DNA of 64,000 bases from Neptunomonas japonica JAMM 1380 (GCF_016592555.1 NZ_AP014546.1:434001-498000), one strand, 5' to 3'. Counted from the stretch's first letter, positions 53,356 through 63,055 are shown. Notes: generated by a model from the letters alone, not told the origin. Numbers and translations are program-made.

Positions 53356-54020
53356 AGACCACCTGCTTTTCGGCTATTGCGCTCTAGCAGTGTCATGCTC
53401 AGGATGACAATAAAAGAGAAGCACAGCATGCTACCGGCAATTAGATGAGCTTGCGCCCACTCCAGCGATTCAACATAGTCGTAGATAGCGATGGACAGTA
53501 CTTTGGTTTCGCCAGGGATATTGCCACCAATCATCAGTACTACACCAAACTCACCCAAGGTATGTACAAACGACATGATCGAGCCGGTGAGGAGTCCATT
53601 CCTTGAAAGAGGCAAAACGACAGAGAAGAAAGTGTCCAGTGGTGATGCACGTAATGTGGCGGCCACCTCTAAGGGGCGGTTGCCGATTGACTCAAACGTA
53701 TTGCGCAACGGTTGCACCATAAACGGCAGTGAAAATATGACTGATCCTATGACTAATCCACTGAAGGTGAAAGTAAGTGGCCCGCCAAAAAGTGAAGAGA
53801 GAACGTTACCTAAAGGGCTATCTGGTCCTAGTGTAATGAGTAGATAGAAGCCTAAAACGGTAGGGGGCAATACCAAGGGCATACTGACCAAGGTTGCTAT
53901 CATATCTTTAAATAGACCGCGTGAGCGCGCAAGCCACCACGCCAAAGGTATCCCTATTATAAGTAATATGATGGTGGTTAGGGTGGCGAGTTTTAATGTC
54001 AGTAAAATGGCATCTAACAT
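53352..54020 (-). CDS. modB: Molybdate ABC transporter permease ModB
   Basis: 222 residues with about five membrane helices, starting [32 protein letters not shown]. Conserved [44 protein letters not shown] (EAA loop) and [20 protein letters not shown] are ModB hallmarks. Eleven bases after modA. Confidence 0.96.
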   Translation of the reverse strand: MLDAILLTLKLATLTTIILLIIGIPLAWWLARSRGLFKDMIATLVSMPLVLPPTVLGFYLLITLGPDSPLGNVLSSLFGGPLTFTFSGLVIGSVIFSLPFMVQPLRNTFESIGNRPLEVAATLRASPLDTFFSVVLPLSRNGLLTGSIMSFVHTLGEFGVVLMIGGNIPGETKVLSIAIYDYVESLEWAQAHLIAGSMLCFSFIVILSMTLLERNSRKAGGL

Positions 54021-54031
54021 CGGTTATTTAA

Positions 54032-54763
54032 TCATCTTGTAATATAGCCATATCGTTGGATAACTGATTTTGCTTCATCGCTACTTAAAAATCGATAAAA
54101 AGCATTTGCGGCCGGGTTATTAATGCCATGCTTGAGCAATATGGCACCCTGCTGAATAGGTGAATAAAGTGATTGAGGAACCTGCCACGTGAATCCTCGT
54201 TTGTCTAATACGATTTGTGCACGTGCAACAAAAGCAGCGTTGACGTTGCCGCTTGCTGCAAATTGATAGGTCTGAGCAATATTGTCGCCCCGAATGAGTT
54301 TCCATGAGCTGTGTGTGGTCTTGAGATTATCTAATACTTCTTGAGCTGCTTTACCATAAGGAGCAGTTTTAGCATTAGCTATAGCGAGGCGTTTGACAGT
54401 ATCGCTGTTTAGAATATCCATTCCATCAACTACACCTGAAAGATCGCGGCTCCATAGTACAAGCTGCCCTGTGGCATAGGTGAATGGTGGGGTGTTTGTA
54501 TAACCTTCAGTATAGAGCTTATGTGGGCGCTCCATATCCGCCGCTAACAAGAGATCAAACGGGGCGCCATGGCGTATTTGGATGTAGAGCTTTCCGGTAG
54601 ATCCTGAACTGATTTGCACATCGTGTTTGGTCCTTTGTGTAAAAGCAGCTGAGAGTGCTTGAGCGGCAGCTGTAAAGTTAGAGGCTACGGCGATACGTAC
54701 ATTTGCGGCGAGTACAGAACTAGATATAGCACTCAGTAGTAGTGTGATAACAAGTGCTTTCAT
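54032..54763 (-). CDS. modA: Molybdate ABC transporter substrate-binding protein ModA
   Basis: 243 residues with a signal peptide (MKALVITLLLSAISSSVLA). ModA sequence: VRIAVASNFTAAAQALSAAFTQ, ISSGSTGKLYIQIRHGAPFDLLLAAD, LAIANAKTAPYGKAAQEVL and a closing FYRFLSSDEAKSVIQRYGY. Periplasmic molybdate/tungstate receptor. First gene of modABC. No ModE box was recognised upstream. Confidence 0.95.
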   Translation of the reverse strand: MKALVITLLLSAISSSVLAANVRIAVASNFTAAAQALSAAFTQRTKHDVQISSGSTGKLYIQIRHGAPFDLLLAADMERPHKLYTEGYTNTPPFTYATGQLVLWSRDLSGVVDGMDILNSDTVKRLAIANAKTAPYGKAAQEVLDNLKTTHSSWKLIRGDNIAQTYQFAASGNVNAAFVARAQIVLDKRGFTWQVPQSLYSPIQQGAILLKHGINNPAANAFYRFLSSDEAKSVIQRYGYITR

Positions 54764-54914
54764 AGTCTGGCCTTCAGTGTAAAGATCCTTAATATAATCA
54801 CTTGAACAATAAAATCCACTTATGTGCTGCGTTCAGTGTACTTTATTGAGAACATCAATCTACTTACGGTCACTTTTTTGTCATAAAGGTGTGAGACATT
54901 GGGGCTACGAATTA

Positions 54915-54935
54915 CTTTGTTGCACTGCAACAAAG
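54915..54935. promoter_or_regulatory. 21-bp perfect palindrome upstream of the phasin promoter
   Basis: CTTTGTTGCA and TGCAACAAAG arms around one central C, ending four bases before the -35 box. The core TGCA-N-TGCA is repeated downstream. Likely operator. Confidence 0.6.
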
Positions 54936-54938
54936 TTG

Positions 54939-54966
54939 TTGACAGGGAGCTAAAACTGTATAGAAT
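54939..54966 (+). promoter_or_regulatory. Sigma-70 promoter of the phasin gene
   Basis: Perfect TTGACA (54939-54944), 16-bp spacer, TAGAAT (54961-54966). Strong by inspection. Confidence 0.7.
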
Positions 54967-54975
54967 GATCATCAT

Positions 54976-54988
54976 TGTGCAGTGCACC
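54976..54988. promoter_or_regulatory. Second TGCA-N-TGCA palindrome in the phasin leader
   Basis: GTGCA-G-TGCAC just downstream of the -10, same core as the upstream palindrome. The two flank the promoter, the layout expected for a repressor such as PhaR (TGC-rich sites, family knowledge). Coordinates approximate by one or two bases. Confidence 0.5.
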
Positions 54989-55018
54989 ATTACTTATTAA
55001 TTAATTCGGGGATATACC

Positions 55019-55324
55019 ATGACTAACACTATCGATATGCAGAAACCACTTGAAGCTGTTAAAACTCTTATGACTCTTCAGGCTGCTACAATCAATCAGT
55101 CTGTTGAACTGCAGAAAAAAGCAGGCGAAGATCTAGCTTCTTTCTTCAAAACTGAAGTAGAAAAAGCTAAAGAACTTAAGACTCCAGAAGATGTTGTTAA
55201 ATTCAACGTTGCTGCTAACACTGCTTTGTTCGAAATGCTAAAAACTCAGGGCGAAGCTTTTACTGCTCTAGCAACTTCTGCTAGCAAGAATGCAATGGAA
55301 GAAATGCAGAAAATGGCTAAGTAA
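55019..55324 (+). CDS. Phasin family protein
   Basis: 101 residues, highly helical, no signal peptide, rich in Ala, Lys and Glu: VKTLMTLQAATINQSVELQKKAGEDLASFF, FKTEVEKAKELKTPEDVVKF, ALATSASKNAMEEMQKMAK. Matches the Phasin_2 pattern, proteins that coat polyhydroxyalkanoate granules. No PHA synthase lies in the window. GGGGA ribosome-binding site seven bases upstream. Strong promoter and its own terminator suggest high expression. Confidence 0.9.
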   Translation: MTNTIDMQKPLEAVKTLMTLQAATINQSVELQKKAGEDLASFFKTEVEKAKELKTPEDVVKFNVAANTALFEMLKTQGEAFTALATSASKNAMEEMQKMAK

Positions 55325-55343
55325 TTAGCGATTTTTAAAAAAG

Positions 55344-55366
55344 ACCGGCTTAGGCCGGTTTTTTTG
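55344..55366. terminator. Bidirectional terminator between phasin and diguanylate cyclase genes
   Basis: ACCGGC/GCCGGT stem, 4-base loop, T8 on the plus strand and T6 on the minus strand. Confidence 0.9.
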
Positions 55367-55386
55367 TATCTACAGATAGGCTTTTT

Positions 55387-57588
55387 TTATTCCTTATTTT
55401 CGTTATGGCTTTCACTGTAACGTATGGTATTTCTTCCTGACTGCTTAGCCGAATAGAGTGAGTCGTCCAAACGTTTGAGCATGGAATGATAGTTTTCATC
55501 TTTGCCAAATTCAGCGACACCGGCACTCAATGTGATTTGCTTTCCGGTTAAAAAACGTTGTTGAGCTAAGTGCTCACGGATTTTGTTGGCGAGCTTAAGC
55601 GCTCCTGCTAGGTTAGTTTTAGGACACACGAGTAAAAATTCTTCGCCTCCCCAGCGGCCTAATAAGTCCGCATCTCGGGTAGCACGTTCCATTTCACTAC
55701 TGACACGCATTAATACCTCATCACCCATCTGGTGCCCATATACATCGTTGATCTCTTTAAAGTAGTCAAGATCAAATAACACCATGGAGAAGGGCTCTTG
55801 ATAACGTTTTGATGATGCAATGACTCTTTGTATTTCTTGGTCGAGTAAATAACGATTAGGGAGTTGTGTTAGTTGATCAGTCATGGCTTGCTTAGAAAGT
55901 TTTTGATTTAGTTCTTCTAGTTTTTTGTTGTACTCAGTAATGACGCGATAGCGGTAAAGTACTAAAAAAATCAGCACTGAAATAGCCGCTAAAGTGCTCC
56001 ATATCAGGTTGTAGTCGAACCCTTTTTCATACTTGATACCAATCCAATGGTTTTGGATTTTTCGTTTATCTTCTTCAGAGATGCTTTGTATAGCCTTGTT
56101 AAGAATAGGCACCCATTCAGGCCAGTCTTTGCGTACACCTATTGCCAAGTCAAAATCGATAGGCAGTGTGCTAGAAATTTTTATATTAACGTAATGTTCT
56201 TTACTGACATTGTGTGCGATGACTTCGAGAGAGTCGATATAACCAAATACCTTCTTTTCACTAAGTTTACGTAAACCTTCTTTAATAGAGGCCACATCAA
56301 TAATATTTAATTGAGGGTAGTGTTGCTTTACTAAGCTTGCGGCGGCGCTGTTTTTAATAATCGCTATGGGGTTATCTGTAATACTGCTGAGATCAGAGAT
56401 AAAAAACTGGTCTTGGCGGGTGGCCAGCACTATGGGAGATGTGAGTACTGGGTGTGTAAAGGTCAGAAATTCAGTACGTGCTTGCGTTGGTGTTATTGCC
56501 GTAATAATGTCACAGGACTTCTCTTTCATAAAAGTGATTGATTCACTCCACTCAGAGGTAGGTACAAGAGTGAAGTTCGTAGAAAGCCGTTCACTAATGA
56601 TGGCCATAAGGTCGGCCGTAACGCCCTGATATTTTTGCTCTGTATTGATAGATGTGAATGGTAACCAATTGGGGCCTACACACATACGAATATGAGGTGC
56701 TTGATCAACTACATATCTTTCATAGGCGGAGAGTGTAAGTTCGTTTCTGTTTCTCTCTATTGCTGATACGGTCTGAGCACTAAACCATTTAGTTTGTATG
56801 TGTGTTTTCTCATGTGGGCTGAGTGTGGACAGTGCTTTATTTAAGATTGAAATAGCGGCGGGCCAATCTTTTCTTACACCGAAAACCAAATCTAATTTCT
56901 GGGGTAGATGAAAAGCAATATGCAGGTATGGCATGCCTAGTTTGTTAGCTAGATATAGTGTTGCTCCGTTGCCAAAGGTTGCATCAGCAGCACCTGTGGA
57001 TATGGCAGAAAAAAGCTCTTCAACGGTATCGACATAAAGAATATGTGAGTTTTTGTACTGCTCAGCTAATTTGATGTCAGCAAGGTTACCTTTTTGGATA
57101 ACCAGTGTTTTGTTTTGCAGATCTTCTGGTTTTTCTATGGCGTGCGGGTTGCCCGTAGAGACAAAAACAGATTTTTGTAATGTTAAGTAAGGGGTACTAA
57201 AATTGAGGTAGGATGCCCTCTCTGTAGCTGCCGTTCCTGTACTAAGGCCATCAATCTCGTGAGATTTAGCTTTGGATTGCATCTCGCTCCATTTGCCGGC
57301 TGCTAATGTGAACTTAGCACCGGTGAGCTTGTTAATCCTTTCCAGTATTTCTGCATCATACCCAGACATTTTCCCACTAGGTGATACGATGACGTAAGGC
57401 TCCCATGATTGGTCCGTACCAAGAACTATGGTGGGGTGCTCGCTTATAAAAGATTTTTCTTCAGTGGATAATGTGACTTTTGTGGTTTGGGCGAAGCTAT
57501 TTACAGCGAATACAAATAACACGCACGCTGCCCATAGGCAGGAGAGTAATGTATTCCTGAATCCTTTCATAAGCGGTGTATTACTCAT
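55387..57588 (-). CDS. Diguanylate cyclase with two tandem periplasmic solute-binding sensor domains
   Basis: 733 residues: signal/anchor segment (LLSCLWAACVLFVFAVNSFA), SBP_bac_3 domain 1 (about 45-270, HPTIVLGTDQSWEPYVIVSPSGKMSGYDAEI), domain 2 (about 295-515, RMCVGPNWLPFTSINTEQKYQGVTADLM), a TM helix near 535-550, a coiled linker, and a C-terminal GGDEF domain. The last has DQLTQLPNRYLLD, GRWGGEEF and an RDAD inhibitory site five residues before it. It likely makes cyclic di-GMP in response to bound amino-acid-like ligands, as in two-Venus-flytrap sensor proteins. Single gene. Ligand unknown. Confidence 0.92.
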   Translation of the reverse strand: MSNTPLMKGFRNTLLSCLWAACVLFVFAVNSFAQTTKVTLSTEEKSFISEHPTIVLGTDQSWEPYVIVSPSGKMSGYDAEILERINKLTGAKFTLAAGKWSEMQSKAKSHEIDGLSTGTAATERASYLNFSTPYLTLQKSVFVSTGNPHAIEKPEDLQNKTLVIQKGNLADIKLAEQYKNSHILYVDTVEELFSAISTGAADATFGNGATLYLANKLGMPYLHIAFHLPQKLDLVFGVRKDWPAAISILNKALSTLSPHEKTHIQTKWFSAQTVSAIERNRNELTLSAYERYVVDQAPHIRMCVGPNWLPFTSINTEQKYQGVTADLMAIISERLSTNFTLVPTSEWSESITFMKEKSCDIITAITPTQARTEFLTFTHPVLTSPIVLATRQDQFFISDLSSITDNPIAIIKNSAAASLVKQHYPQLNIIDVASIKEGLRKLSEKKVFGYIDSLEVIAHNVSKEHYVNIKISSTLPIDFDLAIGVRKDWPEWVPILNKAIQSISEEDKRKIQNHWIGIKYEKGFDYNLIWSTLAAISVLIFLVLYRYRVITEYNKKLEELNQKLSKQAMTDQLTQLPNRYLLDQEIQRVIASSKRYQEPFSMVLFDLDYFKEINDVYGHQMGDEVLMRVSSEMERATRDADLLGRWGGEEFLLVCPKTNLAGALKLANKIREHLAQQRFLTGKQITLSAGVAEFGKDENYHSMLKRLDDSLYSAKQSGRNTIRYSESHNENKE

Positions 57589-57742
57589 TTGAAACCAATT
57601 TTTATTATTATTCGTTATGTATAACTGTAGTGTAGTTTGAAGATTAGATGAAATAGATTGTTGTAATAATGCAGGGCTTTAAAAACGCATCCGCACCTCG
57701 ATTCACGAATTGCGTTTTTAAGAATAGGTCGAAATAAAAGTG

Positions 57743-58318
57743 CTAAGCGTTGCGTGGGTTGCTCGCTTCTACGGCTGGGTATGCACTTTTTTCTACAAGA
57801 AATCCCGATAAATGTGGGTATACAGAAAGGTCGCATAACTCTCGAAAGTTAACCCAATCCAGGAGACAGAATAGACAAATGGAAGGGTAATCCCATTCAG
57901 GTAATTGCCCATCGATTAAGGCTTGTTCTAATAATGGCATTGTCCTTTCAATACGTTCTTTTTGTAGATTAAGAATAAGAGCGTCCGCTTCGGTGTCTAT
58001 ATTTGAGCGAGCCGCCATTAACAAAACGACAAAAGAGTCATTCGCTGCATCAATCAGAGTTAGTAAGTTTTCCTGATCCCAGCTAAGGGGTTTAGTTGTT
58101 TGCTTTTCGGTTAAGTAACGATGAATCGCACGTGAGTCGTAAACCTTCTGTTGTGCATCAACTAGCACTGGAACTTTCATCGCAGGGGTGTAGGTAGCTA
58201 ATGCTTCACGACCTTCAGGAGAATAAATATTCAGGTTAATAAACTCGTAATCTTGGCCTTCCAAAAACAGACGGATACGACGCGCATAAGGTGACATTCC
58301 TGAACCAATAAGTTTCAT
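57743..58318 (-). CDS. Glutathione S-transferase family protein
   Basis: 191 residues from ATG 58318 (GGAG six bases upstream; frame open nine codons further). The N-terminal thioredoxin-like domain has MKLIGSGMSPYARRIRLFLEG, with Ser in place of a catalytic Cys, and the cis-proline KVPVLVD and glutathione-binding DSRAIHRYL motifs. The C-terminal part is helical. Cytoplasmic; substrate unknown. No operon neighbour within 140 bases. Confidence 0.88.
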   Translation of the reverse strand: MKLIGSGMSPYARRIRLFLEGQDYEFINLNIYSPEGREALATYTPAMKVPVLVDAQQKVYDSRAIHRYLTEKQTTKPLSWDQENLLTLIDAANDSFVVLLMAARSNIDTEADALILNLQKERIERTMPLLEQALIDGQLPEWDYPSICLFCLLDWVNFRELCDLSVYPHLSGFLVEKSAYPAVEASNPRNA

Positions 58319-58463
58319 ATTTTCTCCAAAATGAAGCTTTGACAATGATAGTGAGCTGTACGGTTAATAACTTCTCTTTTCACTTATAACCTAAAAATGG
58401 CATTTCTGGAACGCTCATTCTAAAACACAGCTAATAAAAGAGCGTACAGCTGCTTCTACATTG

Positions 58464-59204
58464 TTACTTGAGCCAGCCTCCTGTTGCTTGCAGTGGCTGG
58501 GAGCTATCAGCTGCGGTTAGCCATACGACCAGTGCTTGGCGTTGTGATATATCGAGTTTCGATAAAGGTATGTTTACACTTTGTGCAGGAAGCTGTACTT
58601 GCTCCTTTTGAACGGCCACAAAGTTGTGGAGCATATTCTTGCCTTTATTTTCGCCTGAAGTCACTTGTGAACGTTGATCAAACGTCATCAATACAAGGTG
58701 TGCAGTTACATCGGCAGGCGCACTATTACTATCACCTTTATAGTTAATAGAAACCTGCTGGTTATCGTTTACATTGACGGATAAATGGCCCCCTTTTCTA
58801 GCAGGAGCGGTGGGCAGGTCTTGCCCTAAGAAAAAACCGCGCCACTCTTTCCCGTCCACAACCCAACCAGGTGTATAGATGCTGTTAATAGCTCCTGCTT
58901 TTTTAAGTCGATATTGGCGTTCGGTAAATAGGGGTTGGGCATACGTATCTTTCCAGCCAATGTAATCCCAATAATCCACATGGAATGCCACGGGGAGGCG
59001 TTTAGTCCATAATTCTGGGTCTTTGAGTAATGTGCTTAAATTACGATCAGCGGGAGGGCAGCTAGAGCAACCTTCTGATGTGTATAACTCAATAAGTTGC
59101 GGCACATCGCCTGATTGCTCAAAAAGCTGTGAAGCAGAAGCGCTGATAGGAAGTGCCGCACTGGCCATGAGAATAAGGCCAGCATAAATGGAAGGGTGAG
59201 TCAT
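58464..59204 (-). CDS. Exported DUF1223 thioredoxin-fold protein
   Basis: 246 residues from ATG 59204 (MTHPSIYAGLILMASAALPISASA, a signal peptide). DUF1223 hallmark VPQLIELYTSEGCSSCPPADRNLSTLL carries a CSSC redox pair. Later FHVDYWDYIGWKDTYAQPLFTERQ and IYTPGWVVDGKEWRGFF are also family features. Periplasmic; function of the family is not known. The frame is open 24 codons upstream but that part lacks a signal sequence. Confidence 0.9.
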   Translation of the reverse strand: MTHPSIYAGLILMASAALPISASASQLFEQSGDVPQLIELYTSEGCSSCPPADRNLSTLLKDPELWTKRLPVAFHVDYWDYIGWKDTYAQPLFTERQYRLKKAGAINSIYTPGWVVDGKEWRGFFLGQDLPTAPARKGGHLSVNVNDNQQVSINYKGDSNSAPADVTAHLVLMTFDQRSQVTSGENKGKNMLHNFVAVQKEQVQLPAQSVNIPLSKLDISQRQALVVWLTAADSSQPLQATGGWLK

Positions 59205-59437
59205 AGTGTGCTCTCGCGGTTGTATCAACAAATTAAAGCATATTTTTATATATGCCTTAAGACAGGCGATAAACAAGAGAGTTCAGCTAGGCACTGATAT
59301 CTATTGTGCTTATTTGAATTGTTCATTCATTCTTTCAGTCGTCTAAACCCAAATGCTTGTTGAACGATTTGATAAAATGAAGGCCCACAGGCGGATTGGA
59401 GTAAATCTAGCTAATGCTTGTCATATTGGGAGGTATG

Positions 59438-59470
59438 AAAAGCGCACGGCAGAAACCGTACGCTTTTTTT
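59438..59470 (-). terminator. Hairpin terminator after the glycerophosphodiesterase gene
   Basis: AAAAGCG-C-ACGG pairs with CCGT-A-CGCTTTT (one internal mismatch, 6-base loop), three bases past the stop on the minus strand. Seven T residues follow on the plus strand and four on the minus strand. Confidence 0.6.
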
Positions 59471-59473
59471 CAT

Positions 59474-60790
59474 TTAATGCTTTGGTTGCATACAGTTCGC
59501 GTAATAAGTCACGGTTGCTGGCCAGTCGGAAAAAATACCTAGAATACCTACCTGATTAGCTAACACATCTAACACCTGCATAGTGTTGCCATCATTATTG
59601 ATAACGGCATGCTTTGAGTTAGCCGCTTTGGGGTTATCACCATTCATTGTTTGGTAATACCAGCCGCCGCCGTTAGCGAGCGGGCCTGAGCGCTCGAGTG
59701 TCCATGTTATAATCTCTAGCCCTTCAGCTTTAGCTGCTTTTGCATAGGCAGAAGGGGTAATAGCTCCATCCTCTATATCAAGTAGCATCCATAGGGGCGG
59801 TGCGATAATTTTCACGCCCTCATTCACCAACTGCTGCATAGACGGGTTCCATGTGGTAGGAATGCGATGGTTGAAGCTTTTATCGTTATATCGACCATCT
59901 AAAAAAGCCGCTTGCTGAGCAAAACGGGGCTCGTTTTTAATCCAGTATTGTAGATCAGCAAGATTAAATGACTGCGGAAAAACATCAGAGGCAGGAACGC
60001 CGGCTTCTTTATATTCGCTCATCATTTTCTGGGCATAATCGTGCTGTGAAAAGCCATTAAATGGCATCTCAACACTTGGAGATTTCAATTCGGGTGTCAT
60101 TTTTACGTTGAGTTTCTTAAAGAGTGCGATGCTGTCCTTGTGTGTCATTAAGGTGCCATTAGTGGCGTATAGGTCTGTTCGCCAAGCAGCGGTGCCGTTC
60201 ATAAACTCTTGTGCTGAGCTGGCGTTAGGGTTGGATGCATCCATTTTGCCTTTAAGCGTTTTGAACTCAGCTAAGGTTATATCACTGGTACAACATTGGG
60301 CTGTGGCTGGGCTGGTTAATGTACCGTCAGCAGCAAATACGGCGGGTTGAAAAGGAACCGAGCACTTGTTAGCCAAAGAGGTATCAAGAATATTAGTAGT
60401 GGTTTGCAGGTCGCACTGTGAGTGACGGCATACAAGTTCTTGGTCCTGCGTAAAAGTGACATCGCACTCAATAATACCGGCGCCCATACGTGCTGCTGCC
60501 TCGTAAGACTCTTTAGTATGCTCTGGAAATTGCATGGCAGCACCACGATGTCCAATAGAGAAGTCGGTTCGCTTGAATGGGCCTTCTGAGCAGCTTTTAA
60601 GCGTCTCCTTTAGTGCGCTATCAGCCATCTTGTTGACTAAAAAATAAGGTCGTGGCCCGAGCTGTATATTTTGTTGCTCTTTTCCATCTGCGCTCAGATC
60701 GGTAGCCGCCATGGCGGTTCCGTATAAGGTGGATAATAAAACTGCAGTAATTAAGGTTTTAATAGTTAATACGATCGTAGAGCGCTGCAT
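59474..60790 (-). CDS. Exported glycerophosphodiester phosphodiesterase family protein
   Basis: 438 residues from ATG 60790 (MQRSTIVL...; AGGAGGT five bases upstream). Signal peptide ends GTAMA. GDPD TIM-barrel motifs: [34 protein letters not shown] with catalytic H and acidic residues, and CRHSQCDLQ. Long insertions ([24 protein letters not shown]) distinguish it from short GlpQ. Cleaves glycerophosphodiesters to glycerol 3-phosphate in the periplasm (family knowledge). Six or more cysteines suggest disulfides. Exact substrate unknown. Confidence 0.88.
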   Translation of the reverse strand: MQRSTIVLTIKTLITAVLLSTLYGTAMAATDLSADGKEQQNIQLGPRPYFLVNKMADSALKETLKSCSEGPFKRTDFSIGHRGAAMQFPEHTKESYEAAARMGAGIIECDVTFTQDQELVCRHSQCDLQTTTNILDTSLANKCSVPFQPAVFAADGTLTSPATAQCCTSDITLAEFKTLKGKMDASNPNASSAQEFMNGTAAWRTDLYATNGTLMTHKDSIALFKKLNVKMTPELKSPSVEMPFNGFSQHDYAQKMMSEYKEAGVPASDVFPQSFNLADLQYWIKNEPRFAQQAAFLDGRYNDKSFNHRIPTTWNPSMQQLVNEGVKIIAPPLWMLLDIEDGAITPSAYAKAAKAEGLEIITWTLERSGPLANGGGWYYQTMNGDNPKAANSKHAVINNDGNTMQVLDVLANQVGILGIFSDWPATVTYYANCMQPKH

Positions 60791-60876
60791 AGCTACCTCC
60801 TGAATTGTTCCGTCACTCACAGGTATGAGAGTGACAGAACTTTACAGGATGATTATTGCAGTTATGTGCTTGTTTG

Positions 60877-61614
60877 TTACTGTGTTACTTCACTTAGAAA
60901 ATCAGTAAAGCGTTGCCATGATTTTTTGTCAGCATATTCTCTGTAACGGTCAGAGTTAAATACGGTAAATGCATGTGATGCGCCACTGTAAGTAATCATC
61001 TCGTGGTCAACTCCGTTGCTTTCAAGGTCAGTCGCCAAGGCAGCAAAACTGTTCATTGTTATGGCGGTATCTGCGCTGCCATGCATGATCAGCAGTTTGC
61101 CCTGCGTTTGGCTATAGTTTTGGCCTTTAGGAGTGGACAGCCCCCCATGAAATGTTACGAATCCTTTGGCTTTTGTACCTGATCGGGCCATTTCTAAAAC
61201 CGCCGCACCACCAAAACAATAGCCCATAAAAACCGTGTTATTTGTATTGGCGCCTTGTGCTTTTGCAGTATCCAATGCACGGCTTAACAAATTTCTCATT
61301 TTTGTGCGGTCTTTGTAGAGCTCACCCGTATGTTGGCGTTTGTCTTGCATTTTTGTAGGGCGTATTCCGGCGCCAAATAAGTCAGCTGCAAATACAGAAT
61401 ATCCTATTTTAGCGAGCATGTTAGCGCGTGTTACTTCGTAGTCTGTTAGTCCGTCCCAGTCGTGGATAAGTAGAACCAGAGGCGCATTTGTAGAGGGGCT
61501 AATGTAATACCCCTGATAAGGCTGACCGTTCAATTCATAATTTAAGTGTTGTCCTGCTGCGTTAGCAGAGCATGAGATAATTAAGCTCAGTAGAGCTAAA
61601 AAGTAGGTTTTCAT
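60877..61614 (-). CDS. Exported dienelactone hydrolase family protein
   Basis: 245 residues with signal peptide MKTYFLALLSLIISCSANAA. Alpha/beta-hydrolase with nucleophile elbow GYCFGG (Cys), acid in MHGSADTA and His in GASHAF, the dienelactone hydrolase triad. LVLLIHDWDGLTDYEVTRANMLA and AADLFGAGIRPT are typical. Periplasmic esterase or lactonase; substrate unknown. GGAGG precedes the start. Confidence 0.9.
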   Translation of the reverse strand: MKTYFLALLSLIISCSANAAGQHLNYELNGQPYQGYYISPSTNAPLVLLIHDWDGLTDYEVTRANMLAKIGYSVFAADLFGAGIRPTKMQDKRQHTGELYKDRTKMRNLLSRALDTAKAQGANTNNTVFMGYCFGGAAVLEMARSGTKAKGFVTFHGGLSTPKGQNYSQTQGKLLIMHGSADTAITMNSFAALATDLESNGVDHEMITYSGASHAFTVFNSDRYREYADKKSWQRFTDFLSEVTQ

Positions 61615-61799
61615 GATAGACCTCCATTACTTGATCTTTTTAGATAAGAAGGGTCTCGTTACTGCAGAGGTTTTCGTGCTAAGAATTGAGTGTAATACGA
61701 CTGAGACCGGAATAACTAGCTATTTTGTGTCTCTATTTGATGAGATCTAAGGATGAATTAGTCTGTACAAGGTATTAAATATAGAGGGGTAGTATTCGT

Positions 61800-62978
61800 A
61801 TGAAACAGTTAAAGTTTTTGTTGTTGGCTAGTGTAGTGATGCTATTTGTAACCCCCGTTGATGCATTGCTTCTTCAGCCGAAAATGATAAATGTGCACGG
61901 CACTTCTTATAAAGTGCATGTTCCACAAGGTTATATTCTTGAGGTGCTAACAACCGATATTGATCGTCCTAGGATGTTAACTTTCCACCCAGATGGCAGT
62001 TTGTTTGCAGGGTCTCGATCAGGCAATGTTTATCGATTAGCGCCGCCATATGGCACAGTTGAAACACTAAAGTCTCGTTTTAGATACCCACATAGCGTGG
62101 CTTTTAGAGGTGAGCAGATATATATAGCGAGCGAGGAGGGGCTTTATCAGGGTCAGTATTCATCAGCGGACTCTTTACGGATTCATGGGTTAAAAAAGGT
62201 AATTGAGTTACCTATTGGTGGACATAGTAGCCGGACGGTAAAAATAGGCCCGGATCAGCGCATTTATGTGAGTTTAGGTATCTCCGGAAACTGCAGTAAT
62301 GAATATTTAGGCCCAAGTTACGCTATGCAGAACAAGCGGGGAGGTATGATGGTACTCAATGAATCGGGCACACCTCAATGGGAGACTTATTCGAGTGGCT
62401 TACGTAATCCTGTAGGTTTTGATTGGTCGCCTTATGATGGGGAGCTTTATGCCAGTAATAATGGTCCGGACCATTGGGGATTTGAGCAACCGCCTGAGCA
62501 GTTTGCGCATTTAACCAAGGGTTCTTTTCACGGCATGCCATGGTATCAATATGATGGTGCTCAGGTAAAACGAGATAATTGTATAAGTAGAATGCCTCCT
62601 CGTGATTTGAATGAGGTCAAAATACCGGTGACTACGTTTCCTGCCCGTAATGCACCCATGGCGGTAGCGTTTGTTCCTATGAGTGGTGAGGTAAATGAAC
62701 AGCAGAATGAGTTTTCAGGTAATGCGCTGGTGGCGCTACACGGGTCATGGGCAACTCAGTCCGCTGGTAACAAAGCGAGCCGGCGCCCTCCTAAAATAGT
62801 GATGGTGCGTTTTAACAAGGGTAAACCTAGTGCTGTGGAGGATGTACTGACAGGGTTTCAACTCAATGATGGTTCACGTTGGGCTCGGCCCGTGGGGGTG
62901 GCAGTTGGGCCGGATGGAGCTATTTATATGAGCAGTGATGGAGTGCCTTCTGCGTTATTTAGATTGCGCAGAATGTAG
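61800..62978 (+). CDS. Exported sorbosone/glucose dehydrogenase-like beta-propeller (PQQ type)
   Basis: 392 residues with signal peptide ending PVDA. Propeller sequence: PHSVAFRGEQIYIASEEGLYQ, GGHSSRTVKIGPDQRIYVSLG, YSSGLRNPVGFDWSPYDGELYASNNGPDHW and GPDGAIYMSSD. These match the GSDH/sorbosone dehydrogenase group, which uses pyrroloquinoline quinone. GRNC-type cysteines are present (GNCSN, KRDNC). PQQ synthesis genes are not in the window. Divergent from the dienelactone hydrolase gene. Confidence 0.85.
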   Translation: MKQLKFLLLASVVMLFVTPVDALLLQPKMINVHGTSYKVHVPQGYILEVLTTDIDRPRMLTFHPDGSLFAGSRSGNVYRLAPPYGTVETLKSRFRYPHSVAFRGEQIYIASEEGLYQGQYSSADSLRIHGLKKVIELPIGGHSSRTVKIGPDQRIYVSLGISGNCSNEYLGPSYAMQNKRGGMMVLNESGTPQWETYSSGLRNPVGFDWSPYDGELYASNNGPDHWGFEQPPEQFAHLTKGSFHGMPWYQYDGAQVKRDNCISRMPPRDLNEVKIPVTTFPARNAPMAVAFVPMSGEVNEQQNEFSGNALVALHGSWATQSAGNKASRRPPKIVMVRFNKGKPSAVEDVLTGFQLNDGSRWARPVGVAVGPDGAIYMSSDGVPSALFRLRRM

Positions 62979-63024
62979 GCTGCAAAAGCTTAGACTATGG
63001 GGGCTTTGCTTATAGGGAAAGCTG

Positions 63025-63048
63025 AGCGACTGAGTTTCCTCAGTCGCT
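63025..63048. terminator. Hairpin between convergent genes
   Basis: Perfect 10-bp arms AGCGACTGAG/CTCAGTCGCT, loop TTTC, GTTT after it on the plus strand. Seven bases before the permease stop. Confidence 0.65.
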
Positions 63049-63055
63049 GTTTATA

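Noticed and set aside
59353..59559. Plus-strand 68-codon frame
   Set aside because: It runs through the terminator hairpin and into the antisense of the glycerophosphodiesterase gene.
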